This document shows positions 35,946 to 45,908 of a stretch of DNA of 64,000 nucleotides, piece after piece (positions within the stretch are counted from its first letter, which is position 1; each line of letters begins with the position of its first letter). The notes beneath the pieces were generated by a model. It saw nothing but the letters and a program-made list of their open reading frames with translations. It searched no databases and was not told where the DNA came from. Source of the stretch: Verrucomicrobiota bacterium (GTDB lineage: Bacteria; Verrucomicrobiota; Verrucomicrobiia; Limisphaerales; PALSA-1396). The position numbers and the translations under genes were made by a program. The DNA lies in contig JACQFP010000046.1 of assembly GCA_016200005.1 (NCBI GenBank), forward strand, positions 62,001 to 126,000, given 5' to 3'.

Positions 35946-37136
35946 CTATGCTGCGCCATCCACAATCTGACAGACGACGGGTTGAAGTGTTCTTCCGGTG
36001 CGCTCTTCGTATTTGCGCGTGATGTGTTCCATGAAACTTTCCGCCTGATGATAGGCCACGAGGTTGATGGTCGCCCCGCCGAAGCCGCCGCCCGTCAATC
36101 GCGCCCCATGACAACCCGGATGAGCGCGAGCCAGCTCCACCAAAAGATCGAGTTCAGGGCAACTGTTCTGCAAAAAATCGCGCGAGCTTTCGTGGCTCTG
36201 AAACATGTACTGCCCGAGCTGCCTCAGGTCCTCGCCGCGCAACGCTCGTTCCGCCGCCACCACGCGCTGGATTTCCCCAACGACATGATAGGCGCATTGG
36301 TATTCGCGTTCGTTCAGCCGCTCTTTGTTGGCTGCCAGAAGTTTTGGCTCCACCGAACGAAGAGATTTGACCCCGAGCGCGTGCGCCGCGGATTCACACA
36401 GCCGGCGCAGCTCGTTGTAACGGCCTTCAACCAGTTCCCGTTTCACGCCGCTGTGGCAAACAATGATCGCCTCGCCAATGAGCGGCGTGGTTTCGACAGT
36501 AGAAAACCGGCAATCGATGCTCATGATGTTCCACGCCTTGCCAAACAGTACGGAGATTTGATCGAGCAGGCCGCAATTCACGCCGACGAATTGCGTTTCC
36601 GCCGCGTGGCACAATCGGGCGAGGCGCATTCTTTCATCGGCTGTTGGCGACGGCAATTCGCCTTTGCCATTTCGTTTGGGCGGCAAGGTGTCGCCGGTTT
36701 CTCCCAGGCTGAAGGAATGGAGCGCGCGAATCGTCAGCGCCGTTGCCACTTCCAACGCCGCCGAACTGCTCATACCCGCGCCGAGCGGCAGCGTGCCGTG
36801 CACGGCCGCGTTGAAGCCGGTGAAGTGCACGCCACGTTTGCGGAGTTGATCGAGCACGCCCTTGATGTAATCCGCCCAAGGTGCAGCGGGATTCCTTTTG
36901 AATTCACTCGACCAAAAAAGTTCACGACCTGGAAACGCGGAGGAGACGAGTTCAATCTTGCCGTCGTTGCGCGGCGCGGAAGCAAGGTAAATGTATTTGT
37001 CGATGGCCAGCGACAGGACCAAGCCTTCGTTGTAATCGGTATGGTTGCCGAGCAGTTCGAGCCGGCCCGGCGCGTGGACGACGTGCACCGGCGGATAGCC
37101 AAAGTGGCGTTTGAAAAGTGTCTTGACGTCAACCAT
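35946..37136 (-). CDS. galK: Galactokinase
   Basis: This 396-residue GHMP kinase phosphorylates galactose at C1 in the Leloir pathway. The galactokinase signature APGRLELLGNHTDYNEGLVL, the GHMP ATP-binding loop LPLGAGMSSSAALEVA, the catalytic Asp region VGVNCGLLDQISVLFG and the C-terminal GARLTGGGFGGATINLV are all present. ATG 37136 is chosen over upstream in-frame sequence, which is translated from a heptanucleotide repeat. It is the last gene of the minus-strand run and converges on the aldose epimerase gene. Confidence 0.93.
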   Translation of the reverse strand: MVDVKTLFKRHFGYPPVHVVHAPGRLELLGNHTDYNEGLVLSLAIDKYIYLASAPRNDGKIELVSSAFPGRELFWSSEFKRNPAAPWADYIKGVLDQLRKRGVHFTGFNAAVHGTLPLGAGMSSSAALEVATALTIRALHSFSLGETGDTLPPKRNGKGELPSPTADERMRLARLCHAAETQFVGVNCGLLDQISVLFGKAWNIMSIDCRFSTVETTPLIGEAIIVCHSGVKRELVEGRYNELRRLCESAAHALGVKSLRSVEPKLLAANKERLNEREYQCAYHVVGEIQRVVAAERALRGEDLRQLGQYMFQSHESSRDFLQNSCPELDLLVELARAHPGCHGARLTGGGFGGATINLVAYHQAESFMEHITRKYEERTGRTLQPVVCQIVDGAA

Positions 37137-37146
37137 GAGGCGGAGA

Positions 37147-37222
37147 CGTGATTCGTGATGCGTGATTCGTAACTGGTGAAGCTGGTGCGAACCGGCCAGA
37201 GTCACGCATCACGCATCACGCA
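37147..37222. repeat. Facing heptanucleotide repeats between galK and the dehydratase gene
   Basis: CGTGATT-CGTGATG-CGTGATT (37147-37167) faces TCACGCA x3 (37202-37222); the two clusters are near reverse complements. The second one supplies the stop codon and last codon of the carbinolamine dehydratase gene. Confidence 0.8.
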
Positions 37223-37503
37223 TTCGTTTCGAGCCGGTCAAACTTCTTTGCGAGATCGAAATCCTTCTCCGTCAGGCCGCCCTGATCGTGGGTGCTCAGG
37301 GTGAGCGTGACCTTGTTCCAGCGGATGTCGATGTCGGGGTGGTGATTCGCTCTTTCCGCCATGTCGGCGACGGCATTGACGAATTGGATCGCTGCGGGAA
37401 AATCCTTGAATTGGCGGGTTCGGGTGATGGCGTCGCCATTTCTTTTCCAATCCGGCACGGACGGAAGCACGGCTTCGATTTGAGCAGGAGTATATTTTGG
37501 CAT
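37216..37503 (-). CDS. 4a-hydroxytetrahydrobiopterin dehydratase (pterin-4a-carbinolamine dehydratase)
   Basis: This 95-residue protein is the usual length for the PCD/DCoH family. The motif AERANHHPDIDIRWNKVTLT contains the catalytic His-His and the following Asp; STHDQGGLTEKDFDLAKK closes the fold. It dehydrates the carbinolamine formed by pterin-dependent hydroxylases; in bacteria without such hydroxylases it may serve molybdopterin or other pterin recycling. No hydroxylase is visible in the window. ATG 37503 is chosen; a TTG two codons upstream is possible. Its last codons fall in the heptanucleotide cluster, so the original 3' end may have been replaced. Confidence 0.92.
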   Translation of the reverse strand: MPKYTPAQIEAVLPSVPDWKRNGDAITRTRQFKDFPAAIQFVNAVADMAERANHHPDIDIRWNKVTLTLSTHDQGGLTEKDFDLAKKFDRLETNA

Positions 37504-37549
37504 GACCAACCCATGCCACAGAGATTCGTTCAGGTCACGCGAAAATCAG

Positions 37550-37972
37550 CTATTTTGGACTAGGGAGAAATGGAGGGGCATTTGATTTGTCGCTTCCTTC
37601 TTCGCGGCGCGCTTCGCTAAGGATGCTCAGGCTCGTGACCAGCGACCAAAGCAACGAAAACAAATAAACTGCGATTCCGAATAAAGCCCAGCGCAACATT
37701 TGCCAAAGCTCACGAAAATAAGCGCCAATGTCCTCGTGCGGTTGATGCAAACGGTCCCAGTTGCCGATGTACCAAGCGATGAATCGTATTCCAAAGTACA
37801 CCGTTAGTATCAAACCCAGCAGCCCGATGAACACTTGCACATAACCTATAACCCGGCCTGCCAACAAAGACCCGAAGCCCGGCATTGCCAAATTAGTCGT
37901 CAGGCAACCCCAAGCTGTTTGCCGACTAAGGGGCTGCCGTGGTCCGAGCGCCAAAGATATCTTCATAGGCAT
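37550..37972 (-). CDS. Small membrane protein of unknown function
   Basis: The protein has up to 140 residues. PGFGSLLAGRVIGYVQVFIG starts a first hydrophobic segment; two more follow (IRFIAWYIG and WALFGIAVYLFSLLWSLVTS). The PGxGSLxAGR start resembles small verrucomicrobial integral membrane proteins that lack a named family. The start is uncertain: ATG 37972 overlaps the preceding gene by 47 nt, while TTG 37891 and ATG 37885 lie after its stop. It closes the row of GYF_2 membrane-protein genes and is probably co-transcribed with them. Confidence 0.6.
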   Translation of the reverse strand: MPMKISLALGPRQPLSRQTAWGCLTTNLAMPGFGSLLAGRVIGYVQVFIGLLGLILTVYFGIRFIAWYIGNWDRLHQPHEDIGAYFRELWQMLRWALFGIAVYLFSLLWSLVTSLSILSEARREEGSDKSNAPPFLPSPK

Positions 37973-38891
37973 ACATCAATGCACCCAGAGCAAACGGCAG
38001 ATTCAAGAACAAGACAAGTTGAGAAAACAACGTCATCGACGCGCTGACCTTGACCAGTTCCATGATCCGCGTGAAATCGAATCCGCCAGTTGTCGAACTG
38101 GAGAACATGGAAAATATCGCCATGGAGGTTTTCGCCGCAGCGTAGGCCTCAAACAAAACAAATGGCAAAAAGGCGACCAGCATCAAAACAAAGACTTGAA
38201 ACCAAATCCGTGTAACAACCTTTCGGCTCAATTCCATCGCGGGCCAAAATTCCAGTCGCTTGTCCGCTACTAAAGGCACGCTGAACTTCCATGCAATCAA
38301 GAGATAAACTCCTGGCACCAAACAAAGCATCCAGCCAATTCCCGTTAGTATGGCGGTCAGCAAACCAGCCAGCATCAGTTGGGCAAAACCCGGGCCAAAT
38401 CCGGCGAACACGTCGCTCGCGCTTGCAGGCTGATTACGAATTCGTTTCAAAAAGATCAGATAAAGCCCACCCAGAAGTGCACCGGTCAACAGCAAGTAAA
38501 TAATACTGCCGATGATCGGAATAAACCTTGTGACTAAATTCATTAACCAAGTCAAAAAACTTGCACCAAAAAGCAAGCCCGTGTTGTCTGTCATCAATCG
38601 CCACGAACGGGTCAAGCAACTGCCTATCTGAAGATCAGGTTGACGAGCTAGGATTTGATCGACAAAGACTTCTGGATTCGACACGGTGGACGGCGGGACC
38701 GGCAAGCGAGACGCTTGCGTACCCAACGCGGATGCAAACTCTGGGAATTGGGAGAGTGGTTTCCATTCCGTGCGGCCTTCTGATTGCGCCGGGGATTGTC
38801 CGCTCAGTCGCCCCTCAGCAATCCATTGGCGGATTTGTTCGGCGTCGATAGGGCCATACTCTTTATGATCTCCTCCGATGATCTTATACAT
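37926..38891 (-). CDS. GYF_2 domain protein with multi-pass membrane domain
   Basis: The protein has 321 residues. Residues 1-50 form a GYF_2 domain (MYKIIGGDHKEYGPIDAEQI, TEWKPLSQFPEF). The linker that follows contains LGTQASRLPVPP, which is translated from a small palindromic repeat at 38702-38718. From about residue 100 on there are six hydrophobic segments resembling the membrane domain seen in glycerophosphodiester phosphodiesterase-type and DUF975-like proteins (LTRSWRLMTDNTGLLFG, PGVYLLIAWKFSVPLVADK). No catalytic residues are apparent. ATG 38891 is chosen because it begins the GYF_2 domain exactly as in the three neighbouring paralogues. Confidence 0.82.
   Translation of the reverse strand: MYKIIGGDHKEYGPIDAEQIRQWIAEGRLSGQSPAQSEGRTEWKPLSQFPEFASALGTQASRLPVPPSTVSNPEVFVDQILARQPDLQIGSCLTRSWRLMTDNTGLLFGASFLTWLMNLVTRFIPIIGSIIYLLLTGALLGGLYLIFLKRIRNQPASASDVFAGFGPGFAQLMLAGLLTAILTGIGWMLCLVPGVYLLIAWKFSVPLVADKRLEFWPAMELSRKVVTRIWFQVFVLMLVAFLPFVLFEAYAAAKTSMAIFSMFSSSTTGGFDFTRIMELVKVSASMTLFSQLVLFLNLPFALGALMYAYEDIFGARTTAAP
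38702..38718. repeat. Small palindrome in the GYF protein linker (family G)
   Basis: GCAAGCG-AGA-CGCTTGC is a perfect 7-bp hairpin inside coding sequence. On the minus strand it reads through as TQASRL, a peptide that in this phylum is typical of translated intergenic repeats rather than of conserved protein. Confidence 0.6.
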
Positions 38892-38966
38892 GCGCGGAAT
38901 GTGCCCGGAAATCGGAAAGCCCGTCAAGGTGACACTTCACTCTGCTTCGACTCACCGCCGCACGGT

Positions 38967-39431
38967 TCAAAACCATTCCTTGCGACCGTCAACATAGGTC
39001 CTGACAAACTCTTCGTCCGACTTCGCGAGATAGATGATGCCCTCGATCAGGCCAATGATGTGCGTCACCACGCCGGCCAAACCGCACGTCAACACCGTGA
39101 CCAGCAGCATGATCAGGCCTGCGCCAGTGTAACCCAGGATGAATTTGTGAATCCCCAGCGAGCCGAGCAATATGCCGCAAACTCCAGCCGGGATCTTGTT
39201 CGAAGCGCGCGACGCAATTGGGGAGGTTGGCGAAGCGGCTGCGATGGGCGGCGGAGTGGGTTGGATGTCACCGGCGAATTCCGGGAACGAACCGAGGGCC
39301 CGCCACTCAGCGGCTCCCTCCGGCTGAATCAAGGTGTGCGCGTTGGCGCGGTTCTCGGCGATCCAGCGCCGCAGTTGCTCCGCAGTGACCGGCCCATACT
39401 GCTGACCGTCCGCTCCGATGATTTTGAACAT
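38967..39431 (-). CDS. GYF_2-TM2 domain protein
   Basis: The protein has 154 residues. A GYF_2 domain (MFKIIGADGQQYGPVTAEQL, AEWRALGSFPEF) is joined by a Pro/Ala linker to a TM2 domain: two hydrophobic helices around GSLGIHKFILGYTGAGLIML and LAGVVTHIIGLIEGIIYL, with the family's positively charged turn. TM2 proteins are small inner-membrane proteins of unknown biochemical role. Start set by the GYF_2 domain. The gene is 75 bp from the next GYF_2 gene on each side, consistent with one transcript. Confidence 0.88.
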   Translation of the reverse strand: MFKIIGADGQQYGPVTAEQLRRWIAENRANAHTLIQPEGAAEWRALGSFPEFAGDIQPTPPPIAAASPTSPIASRASNKIPAGVCGILLGSLGIHKFILGYTGAGLIMLLVTVLTCGLAGVVTHIIGLIEGIIYLAKSDEEFVRTYVDGRKEWF

Positions 39432-39506
39432 AGACTTTTTTTGGTTTGGCGACCGGACAGCTTGTAGTCGATCGACCGTGCCAAGGCAAGCACAGTTGCG
39501 ACACGC

Positions 39507-39905
39507 TTACGGCGCGAGCCAGATTAAAGGCGCAAACGGCAGATTGCGCAGAATTCCAAACGAGATCACAACTGCGAGTAGCCAACAAATCCAAACAGGG
39601 CGGCGAACAACGAAGGGCGATTGAGGTTCCGGTTTGCGCGCAAGGAAACGAATGGCCATCCAAATCAAAAACGGCAGCGACAAAACCCACAGAGGATTGA
39701 AACGGAATGCCGCAGCCAGGTTGCCGTGCAGCAATTCGTGCGTGGCACGCAACGCACCGCAACTGGGGCAGAACAAGCCGGTCGAACTATGCAACAAACA
39801 CCTTGGATAAAGCGCGTACTGAGCCGGATCGAAGAGAAACAAGATTACAAGTCCAGCCGCCAAGCCAAACGCAACGAATCCGAATTGAACACGTGACCTT
39901 TCCAT
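39507..39905 (-). CDS. DUF2752 membrane protein
   Basis: The protein has 132 residues. The DUF2752 signature, a cysteine-containing CLLHSSTGLFCPSCGALRAT between hydrophobic helices, is plain; RATHELLHGNLAAAFRFNPL follows. Three membrane segments are expected. The family has a conserved Cys pair and is found near GYF_2, TM2 and zinc-ribbon membrane proteins in several phyla, but its function is unknown. ATG 39905 is chosen; a TTG seven codons upstream is possible. It is the only gene of the array without a GYF_2 domain apart from the last one. Confidence 0.85.
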   Translation of the reverse strand: MERSRVQFGFVAFGLAAGLVILFLFDPAQYALYPRCLLHSSTGLFCPSCGALRATHELLHGNLAAAFRFNPLWVLSLPFLIWMAIRFLARKPEPQSPFVVRRPVWICWLLAVVISFGILRNLPFAPLIWLAP

Positions 39906-39937
39906 GAGTGGGTAGTTAGATTTCAAAAATCATGGCC

Positions 39938-40441
39938 TTAATGCTTGTTCAACTCCCGCATGATTTCCGGCATGTTCAACGTCACTCCAACAACCAACAG
40001 GACAACGATTAAAACGATGCTTAAAATGGACAGAATCAATCCCGCGAGGGCCAAACCTTTCCCTTGTTGAATTTCCGGTTGCTTTTTGATCTGACCAAGT
40101 GCGATGGATGAAAAGATAATGCCAAGGATGTTGAACGGGAGTCCATAGCAGCAACAGCCCAAAACGATGGAGCAAATGCCCATCACCAGACCGGCGACCG
40201 CCATGCTATTCGTTTTGGGCGCAAGGTGCATGACCTGGAAAGCGGGTGGAGCAGGAGATGACGACGTAACTGTCAATGTAGCGGCGAACTCGGGAAATTC
40301 TGCGAGCGGCTTCCACTCCGTCGTGCCTTCCAGCAGGACTTTGGTGCGTGGGTTGGCCCGACCTTCCGCGATCCATTGCCGCAATTGATCCGCCGTGATT
40401 GGCCCGTACTCTTTCCCGTCTGCACCGATGATTTTATACAT
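39938..40441 (-). CDS. GYF_2-DUF4190 domain protein
   Basis: The protein has 167 residues. GYF_2 occupies 1-50 (MYKIIGADGKEYGPITADQL, TEWKPLAEFPEF). After a linker, residues about 77-160 form DUF4190: two hydrophobic helices around AVAGLVMGICSIVLGCCCYG and LALAGLILSILSIVLIVVLL. A cysteine triplet lies in the first helix. The GYF_2 half is nearly identical in pattern to that of the other array members, indicating tandem duplication followed by swapping of the membrane part. It lies 48 bp from the upstream gene and 32 bp from DUF2752. Confidence 0.87.
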   Translation of the reverse strand: MYKIIGADGKEYGPITADQLRQWIAEGRANPRTKVLLEGTTEWKPLAEFPEFAATLTVTSSSPAPPAFQVMHLAPKTNSMAVAGLVMGICSIVLGCCCYGLPFNILGIIFSSIALGQIKKQPEIQQGKGLALAGLILSILSIVLIVVLLVVGVTLNMPEIMRELNKH

Positions 40442-40489
40442 GGAGTGCCTTTCTAATTTGACGTCTCAATGCTCCTTCCGAAAAACCCG

Positions 40490-41350
40490 TCAGGGTTCCC
40501 AGCGCTGCGAGCTGAGTTGCGAACGTGGCCATTGTGCCACCGAGCCGTCCGCGAACGCAACATTGACAGTGCGCGTCGAATGTTGGTGCGCGACCAGTTG
40601 TTCGGAGCCGCCCGTGCCGTTCCAGCCGCCGTCGCTTTCAAACAGCAGCACTGTGCGCGGGTTGATTTCCCCTTCCTTTTTGCCGTCGAGATTCCGGTTA
40701 AACGCGTAGGCGGAACGTCGCTCGGGATGGGACGGGCACTGAAAAACTTTGGCTGAGCCGACGGTGCTTTGAATGGCGTCGCACCAGGTTGCAGCCGGTG
40801 GATACTGGTCTGTATTATCGCCGGCGTAAATTCGCACCGCCAGCGCCAGTTGCTTCATGTTGTTAGCGCAGTTGATTGTCTGAGCTTTCTGCTTTGCTTT
40901 GGCTAGTGCGGGCAAGGTCAGCCCCGCCATAAACGGAATGGAGAATAAAAGCATGAAGCCGGACACGCAAATCCCCGCGATGGCGATTCCGTTGCCCGTC
41001 AATCGTCCCTGACTGCGGTTGATTTTGGTCAGCGCAATAATTCCCAAAATCAAGCCGACCAGCGCCGTGATACCACAAAATCCCAGTACCCCAAGCACGA
41101 GCGAGGCGATGGCCATGCCGCTGGTTTTGGTTTCGACGGAACCAGTCGTGATGGGCGGTGGCGTGGCGCCTGGTTTTGCCGACAAGTCGGCGTCGAACTC
41201 AGGCAACGATCCCAGGAGTTGCCAGTCGGCAGCATTTTCAACCTTGATCTTCGATTGCGCGTTGGCGCGGCCTTCGATGATCCATTGGCGCAACTGCTCG
41301 GCGGTGACCGGCCCGTACTCCTTTTGGTCCGTCCCCAGGATTTTGTACAT
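40490..41350 (-). CDS. GYF_2-DUF4190-pseudopilin chimera
   Basis: The protein has 286 residues. GYF_2 (MYKILGTDQKEYGPVTAEQL) occupies 1-50; DUF4190 (SGMAIASLVLGVLGFCGIT) about 80-165. The second DUF4190 helix runs straight into [20 protein letters not shown], which is the helix that follows the prepilin leader in DUF1559-like pseudopilins (compare [20 protein letters not shown] in the 45008-45880 protein). The globular part ends with VNVAFADGSVAQW, the pilin-type C-terminal motif. The prepilin peptidase site (Gly-Phe-Thr-Leu-Ile-Glu) is absent. Start set by the GYF_2 domain. It heads the array. Confidence 0.87.
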   Translation of the reverse strand: MYKILGTDQKEYGPVTAEQLRQWIIEGRANAQSKIKVENAADWQLLGSLPEFDADLSAKPGATPPPITTGSVETKTSGMAIASLVLGVLGFCGITALVGLILGIIALTKINRSQGRLTGNGIAIAGICVSGFMLLFSIPFMAGLTLPALAKAKQKAQTINCANNMKQLALAVRIYAGDNTDQYPPAATWCDAIQSTVGSAKVFQCPSHPERRSAYAFNRNLDGKKEGEINPRTVLLFESDGGWNGTGGSEQLVAHQHSTRTVNVAFADGSVAQWPRSQLSSQRWEP

Positions 41351-41408
41351 GGGCAACCTCTCTACCCCGATGACCAGATTTACGCAAGACGGGAAGCGAG
41401 CGGGAAGC

Positions 41409-41484
41409 AAACCCCAACCCCTCCAAGGAGGGGAGCGGCGCACCGTGGATTGTTCCCCTCTTGGGAGGGGTCAGGGGTGGGTTT
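41409..41484. repeat. Family B palindrome, complete copy (B2)
   Basis: ACCCCAACCCCTCC-AAGGAGGGG and CCCCTCTTGGGAGGGG-TCAGGGGTGGGT form two hairpins in inverted order, separated by about 20 bp. It fills the gap between trpD and the GYF array, 59 bp upstream of the array's first start codon. Confidence 0.85.
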
Positions 41485-41540
41485 GGTTGGCAGCAGGTTC
41501 ATGGTGGGACCCGGGGTAAGTCCACTCGCATCGTTCTGGT

Positions 41541-42641
41541 TTAACCCGCCTGCAATTCTTTTAACTTGGCTTCCGCCTTGCCACTGTCGATCACGTCCAC
41601 GGCCAGATCCCATCCGGCAATCATCGATTTCGTTTTGCCCGCCACAAACAAGGCCGCCGCGGCATTGAGCAAGACCGCACCCCGCTTTGGCCCGCGTTCT
41701 TCACCGCTCAAAATATTGCGCACGATTAACGCGTTGTGCTTGCGATCACCGCCCGCCAGATCCGCGAGCGTCGCCGATTGCAACGGGAATTGTTCCGGCG
41801 AAAGTTCGGACACGGTGAAGCCACGGTCTTGATAAAACTCGGCGACGGTGTTGCTGCCCAGCGTGGAAAACTCATCGAGATAGGCGGTGGCGTGAGGCGT
41901 GAGGCGTGAGGCGTGAGCCGGGGTTCGAGACTCTGGACTCTCGACGGTAAAGGGGACAGTGCCGCACACCACCATCCCGCGTCGGACTTGAAGTGATTGC
42001 AACACATGCGCAATCGGCTCGCAAAGCTCGGGCTGCGGCACGCCGATGAGTTGCGCCGTGGGCCGCGCCGGATTGAGCAGCGGGCCGAGGAAATTAAAAA
42101 TCGTGCGTTGGCCGCGCCCGGCACAGAGCTTGCGCGCGGGGGTGATGTGTTTGAACGCCGGATGATATTTTGGCGCGAAGAAAAAAGCGAACCGATGCTC
42201 ACGCAACGACTCCGCGGCCCGTTCCGGTGAAAGCTCAATCGGAATGCCCAGTGCTTCGAGCACGTCCGCGCTGCCCGCCTGCGAAGTGATGGCGCGATTG
42301 CCGTGTTTGGCCACCGTGATCCCGGCCGCCGCGCAGACCAGTGCGACCGTGGTGGAGATATTGAACGTGTTTAGCCGATCGCCGCCTGTGCCGCAAACAT
42401 CCAGGATTTCGCGCGTGCGAGTTTCCAAATCGAGCGGCGGCTTGATGGATTTGGCGCGAAGTTCGCGCGCGAAGGCGGCGATCTCATCCGTCGTTTCTCC
42501 CTTTTCCGCCAGCGCCGTTAGAAATTCCGCCTTTGACTCGGTTGAAACCGCCTCGTCGATGAGCTGTGCCACGGCGTCGGTCACTTGTTCAGCCGTGAGG
42601 GATCTCGCTTGCGTGAGTTGTTCCGTCAAAGTTTTCAGCAC
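41541..42641 (-). CDS. trpD: Anthranilate phosphoribosyltransferase
   Basis: The protein has 366 residues. It transfers phosphoribose from PRPP to anthranilate in tryptophan synthesis. The PRPP loop CGTGGDRLNTFNISTTVALV and KHGNRAITSQAGSADVLEAL are diagnostic. GTG start at 42641. Between MVVCGT and YLDEFSTLG, which are adjacent in most homologues, there is an insertion of about 25 residues (PFTVESPESRTP and HASRLTPHAT) encoded by a 7-bp tandem repeat and its flanks. No other trp gene is in the window. The GYF array lies downstream, with a repeat between. Confidence 0.93.
   Translation of the reverse strand: MLKTLTEQLTQARSLTAEQVTDAVAQLIDEAVSTESKAEFLTALAEKGETTDEIAAFARELRAKSIKPPLDLETRTREILDVCGTGGDRLNTFNISTTVALVCAAAGITVAKHGNRAITSQAGSADVLEALGIPIELSPERAAESLREHRFAFFFAPKYHPAFKHITPARKLCAGRGQRTIFNFLGPLLNPARPTAQLIGVPQPELCEPIAHVLQSLQVRRGMVVCGTVPFTVESPESRTPAHASRLTPHATAYLDEFSTLGSNTVAEFYQDRGFTVSELSPEQFPLQSATLADLAGGDRKHNALIVRNILSGEERGPKRGAVLLNAAAALFVAGKTKSMIAGWDLAVDVIDSGKAEAKLKELQAG
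41891..41917. repeat. Heptanucleotide tandem repeat inside trpD
   Basis: CGTGAGG is repeated three times and followed by CGTGAG, with no mismatch. Being a 7-bp unit in coding sequence, the gain or loss of one unit would shift the trpD frame. Confidence 0.9.
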
Positions 42642-42653
42642 GGCCGAAGATTA

Positions 42654-42688
42654 GGTTCAAAGCTGGAAGTTCAAAGTTCAAAGTTGAG
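42654..42688. repeat. Heptanucleotide repeat between divergent trpD and Sua5-type genes
   Basis: GGTTCAA-AGCTGGA-AGTTCAA-AGTTCAA-AGTTGAG keeps 7-bp spacing. It begins 12 bp upstream of the trpD start codon and lies in its leader. Confidence 0.75.
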
Positions 42689-42779
42689 CGCGAAACGTCG
42701 CGGGATTTTTCTTGTGTCCTTCGGCGGCTTCTCTGTGCAGATTTCCGGCGTGGGTGCACAAAGTCACGCCAACGCAGAA

Positions 42780-43790
<1,011 letters not shown>

Positions 43791-43825
43791 AAATGGCTGA
43801 TGTCACACTTAATGAAACTCGGGAA

Positions 43826-44641
43826 TCAATTCGTCGCCTTGATTGATTTCGTTGGGACAAATGCAGCGACGCGACGCTTGGCTTCGTTGAGTTGTTCACC
43901 GGTCATGCTGCCTTTAAGTTCGTCGCGAACGCTCATCGCATCGGGAAGCCCTTGCGCGGCCGCGAGGCTCAACCATTTGAACGCCTCGACATGATCCTGC
44001 GGCACGCTCTTGCCGTTGAGATAGCGCTGGCCAAGATTGTATTGGGCGAACTTATCCCCGCGCTCGGCCGCCATCCGGTACCATCGAACCGCTTCCACGT
44101 CATTTCGGGTAACGCCCCGGCCCGTCACATACAACACCGCGAGGCTGTATTGCGCGTCCGCAAATCCCTGCTCCGCGGACCGCTGATACCACTTGGCCGC
44201 CTCTGCTTCATCACGGGGTACGCCTTGGCCAGCTTCGTAAAGCTCACCAAGACGTTTTTGCGCGATCGCGTGGCCCTGGTTGGCGGCGAGGCGATACCAC
44301 TTGCCGGCTTCCTTGTAATCCTGGGAAGCGCCCGCGCCTTTGGAATACATCTCTCCGAGGAGAGTTTGGGCGACGGCATCACCGCCATCGGCCTTGGCTT
44401 TTGTTTCCTGAAAATCGGCCACTGGAACGATCGGAGTGCTTGATGCAACTGAGAGGGAAGGTTCGCGGCTTTGGATGAAGGTTGCCAAAGTAAAACCCAC
44501 CAACGCAAAGAACAGGACAATCGCAAAGAGTTTGGCCACCTTCGTCGGCTTGCGGCGAGAAACTGGTGTGCCGCAATCGGGGCAGACGACGGCTCCGTTA
44601 TTGACCTTGTTGCCGCATTTAAGGCAGGTAGTTGAGGCCAT
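43826..44641 (-). CDS. Zinc-ribbon membrane protein with Sel1 repeats
   Basis: The protein has 271 residues. An N-terminal zinc ribbon (CLKCGNKV...CPDCG, four cysteines) is followed by one membrane helix (KLFAIVLFFALVGFTLATF) and about five Sel1-like repeats (AEAAKWYQRSAEQGFADAQY, VEAVRWYRMAAERGDKFAQY). The layout places the ribbon in the cytoplasm and the helical repeat array in the periplasm. Sel1 proteins act as protein-interaction scaffolds; no partner is indicated. The gene is convergent with the Sua5-type gene, with about 35 bp between the stops. Confidence 0.87.
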   Translation of the reverse strand: MASTTCLKCGNKVNNGAVVCPDCGTPVSRRKPTKVAKLFAIVLFFALVGFTLATFIQSREPSLSVASSTPIVPVADFQETKAKADGGDAVAQTLLGEMYSKGAGASQDYKEAGKWYRLAANQGHAIAQKRLGELYEAGQGVPRDEAEAAKWYQRSAEQGFADAQYSLAVLYVTGRGVTRNDVEAVRWYRMAAERGDKFAQYNLGQRYLNGKSVPQDHVEAFKWLSLAAAQGLPDAMSVRDELKGSMTGEQLNEAKRRVAAFVPTKSIKATN

Positions 44642-45007
44642 AGTTTTTTACTTCGCAGTCGTTTTAACCCCTTGCGGTTTATCGTCCAGACAATTCGCTT
44701 TGCTACACGAAGCCGGAGTATTGGAGGCCGGGCCGCAAATGGCAGGCCGAATGTCATCGCCGATCGACCTTACCGGAGTGCAGATCTTTCGAACTGTGGC
44801 GTGAACGAATGGTTTCAACGGTCAAACTTGAATTTGGAACCAGCTCAAGAAACACGACTCCATGATCAATTCATCGTTAGTTCACTATGACACAAATTCT
44901 GCTTGCCATCGCTCGATGGGTTGGGCTATACACAACCAGTCAGCAACCCGATCTACCGTTGACGAGGCCTGAGCCGCGCAAATTATTTGAGCAATCGGCT
45001 GAATATC
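44642..45007. other. Divergent gap between Sel1 and pseudopilin genes
   Basis: This 366-bp gap separates two divergent genes and must contain both promoters. It is AT-richer than the surrounding genes. No gene, RNA motif or strong hairpin was recognised; short frames within it are not protein-like. Confidence 0.4.
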
Positions 45008-45880
<873 letters not shown>

Positions 45881-45908
45881 GAGGTAACCTCCTAACACTT
45901 TACTCCTA

